5,851 bases of DNA, taken from positions 1-5,851 of the forward strand of contig URJN01000144.1 of the NCBI GenBank assembly GCA_900548125.1, written 5' to 3'. The translations under genes and the position numbers were made by a program. The first letter of the stretch is position 1; each line of letters starts with the position of its first letter. The notes below the pieces were generated by a model. That model made no database searches and had not been told where the DNA came from. It saw only the letters and a list, made by a program, of their open reading frames with translations. Below are positions 5,824 to 5,851 of the stretch, piece after piece. The stretch comes from an uncultured Eubacteriales bacterium (GTDB lineage Bacteria > Bacillota > Clostridia > Christensenellales > Aristaeellaceae).

Positions 5824-5838
5824 AAACGATGTTAGAAT
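5810..5838 (+). promoter_or_regulatory. Sigma-A promoter firing out of the right edge
   Basis: TTGACG (5810-5815), a 17-base spacer and TAGAAT (5833-5838) make a near-consensus promoter with initiation near 5845. It implies a rightward gene or RNA just beyond the window. Its -35 half lies inside the stem-loop at 5801-5823. Confidence 0.65.
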
Positions 5839-5851
5839 CAGGGCATAGCAG

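Overview
The window holds three protein-coding genes and their control regions, in GC-rich DNA with strong AGGAGG-type ribosome binding sites. The first gene is a single-chain PurL of the clostridial type. The second is a TraX-family membrane protein of the kind common in Firmicutes. The third is a SpoIIQ-like M23 protein. Together with Bacillus-type PurR boxes, this points to a Clostridia-class Firmicute, probably an anaerobic gut or environmental member. The assignment rests on protein character and signals only.

Layout. Positions 1-206 are non-coding and carry two perfect or near-perfect palindromes and the purL terminator. Positions 207-3959 on the minus strand are purL, which encodes a complete 1250-residue FGAM synthase with its glutaminase domain fused. 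Positions 3960-4249 are a divergent control region. It has a leftward promoter for purL (TTGCAA-17-TATAAT) and a rightward promoter for the next gene (TTGACA-17-TATGAT). Each promoter is overlapped by a PurR box: 12/13 matches at the purL promoter and 13/13 at the rightward one. Positions 4250-4954 are the TraX-family gene, best read from a CTG codon. A long hairpin terminator follows at its stop codon. Positions 5038-5691 encode a membrane-anchored M23-type protein, best read from an ACG codon. Positions 5692-5851 hold no firm gene. They carry a leftward hairpin plus U-tract, a rightward sigma-A promoter that fires out of the window, and a doubtful 31-codon ORF.

How the parts relate. purL appears to be a monocistronic purine gene with its own promoter and terminator, repressed by PurR. 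The most interesting inference is that the divergent TraX-family gene shares this control and would be derepressed with purine synthesis. The M23 gene lies behind a terminator and is probably a separate unit. A second theme is start-codon choice: all three genes have good Shine-Dalgarno sequences, but their best-placed starts are GTG, CTG and ACG rather than ATG.
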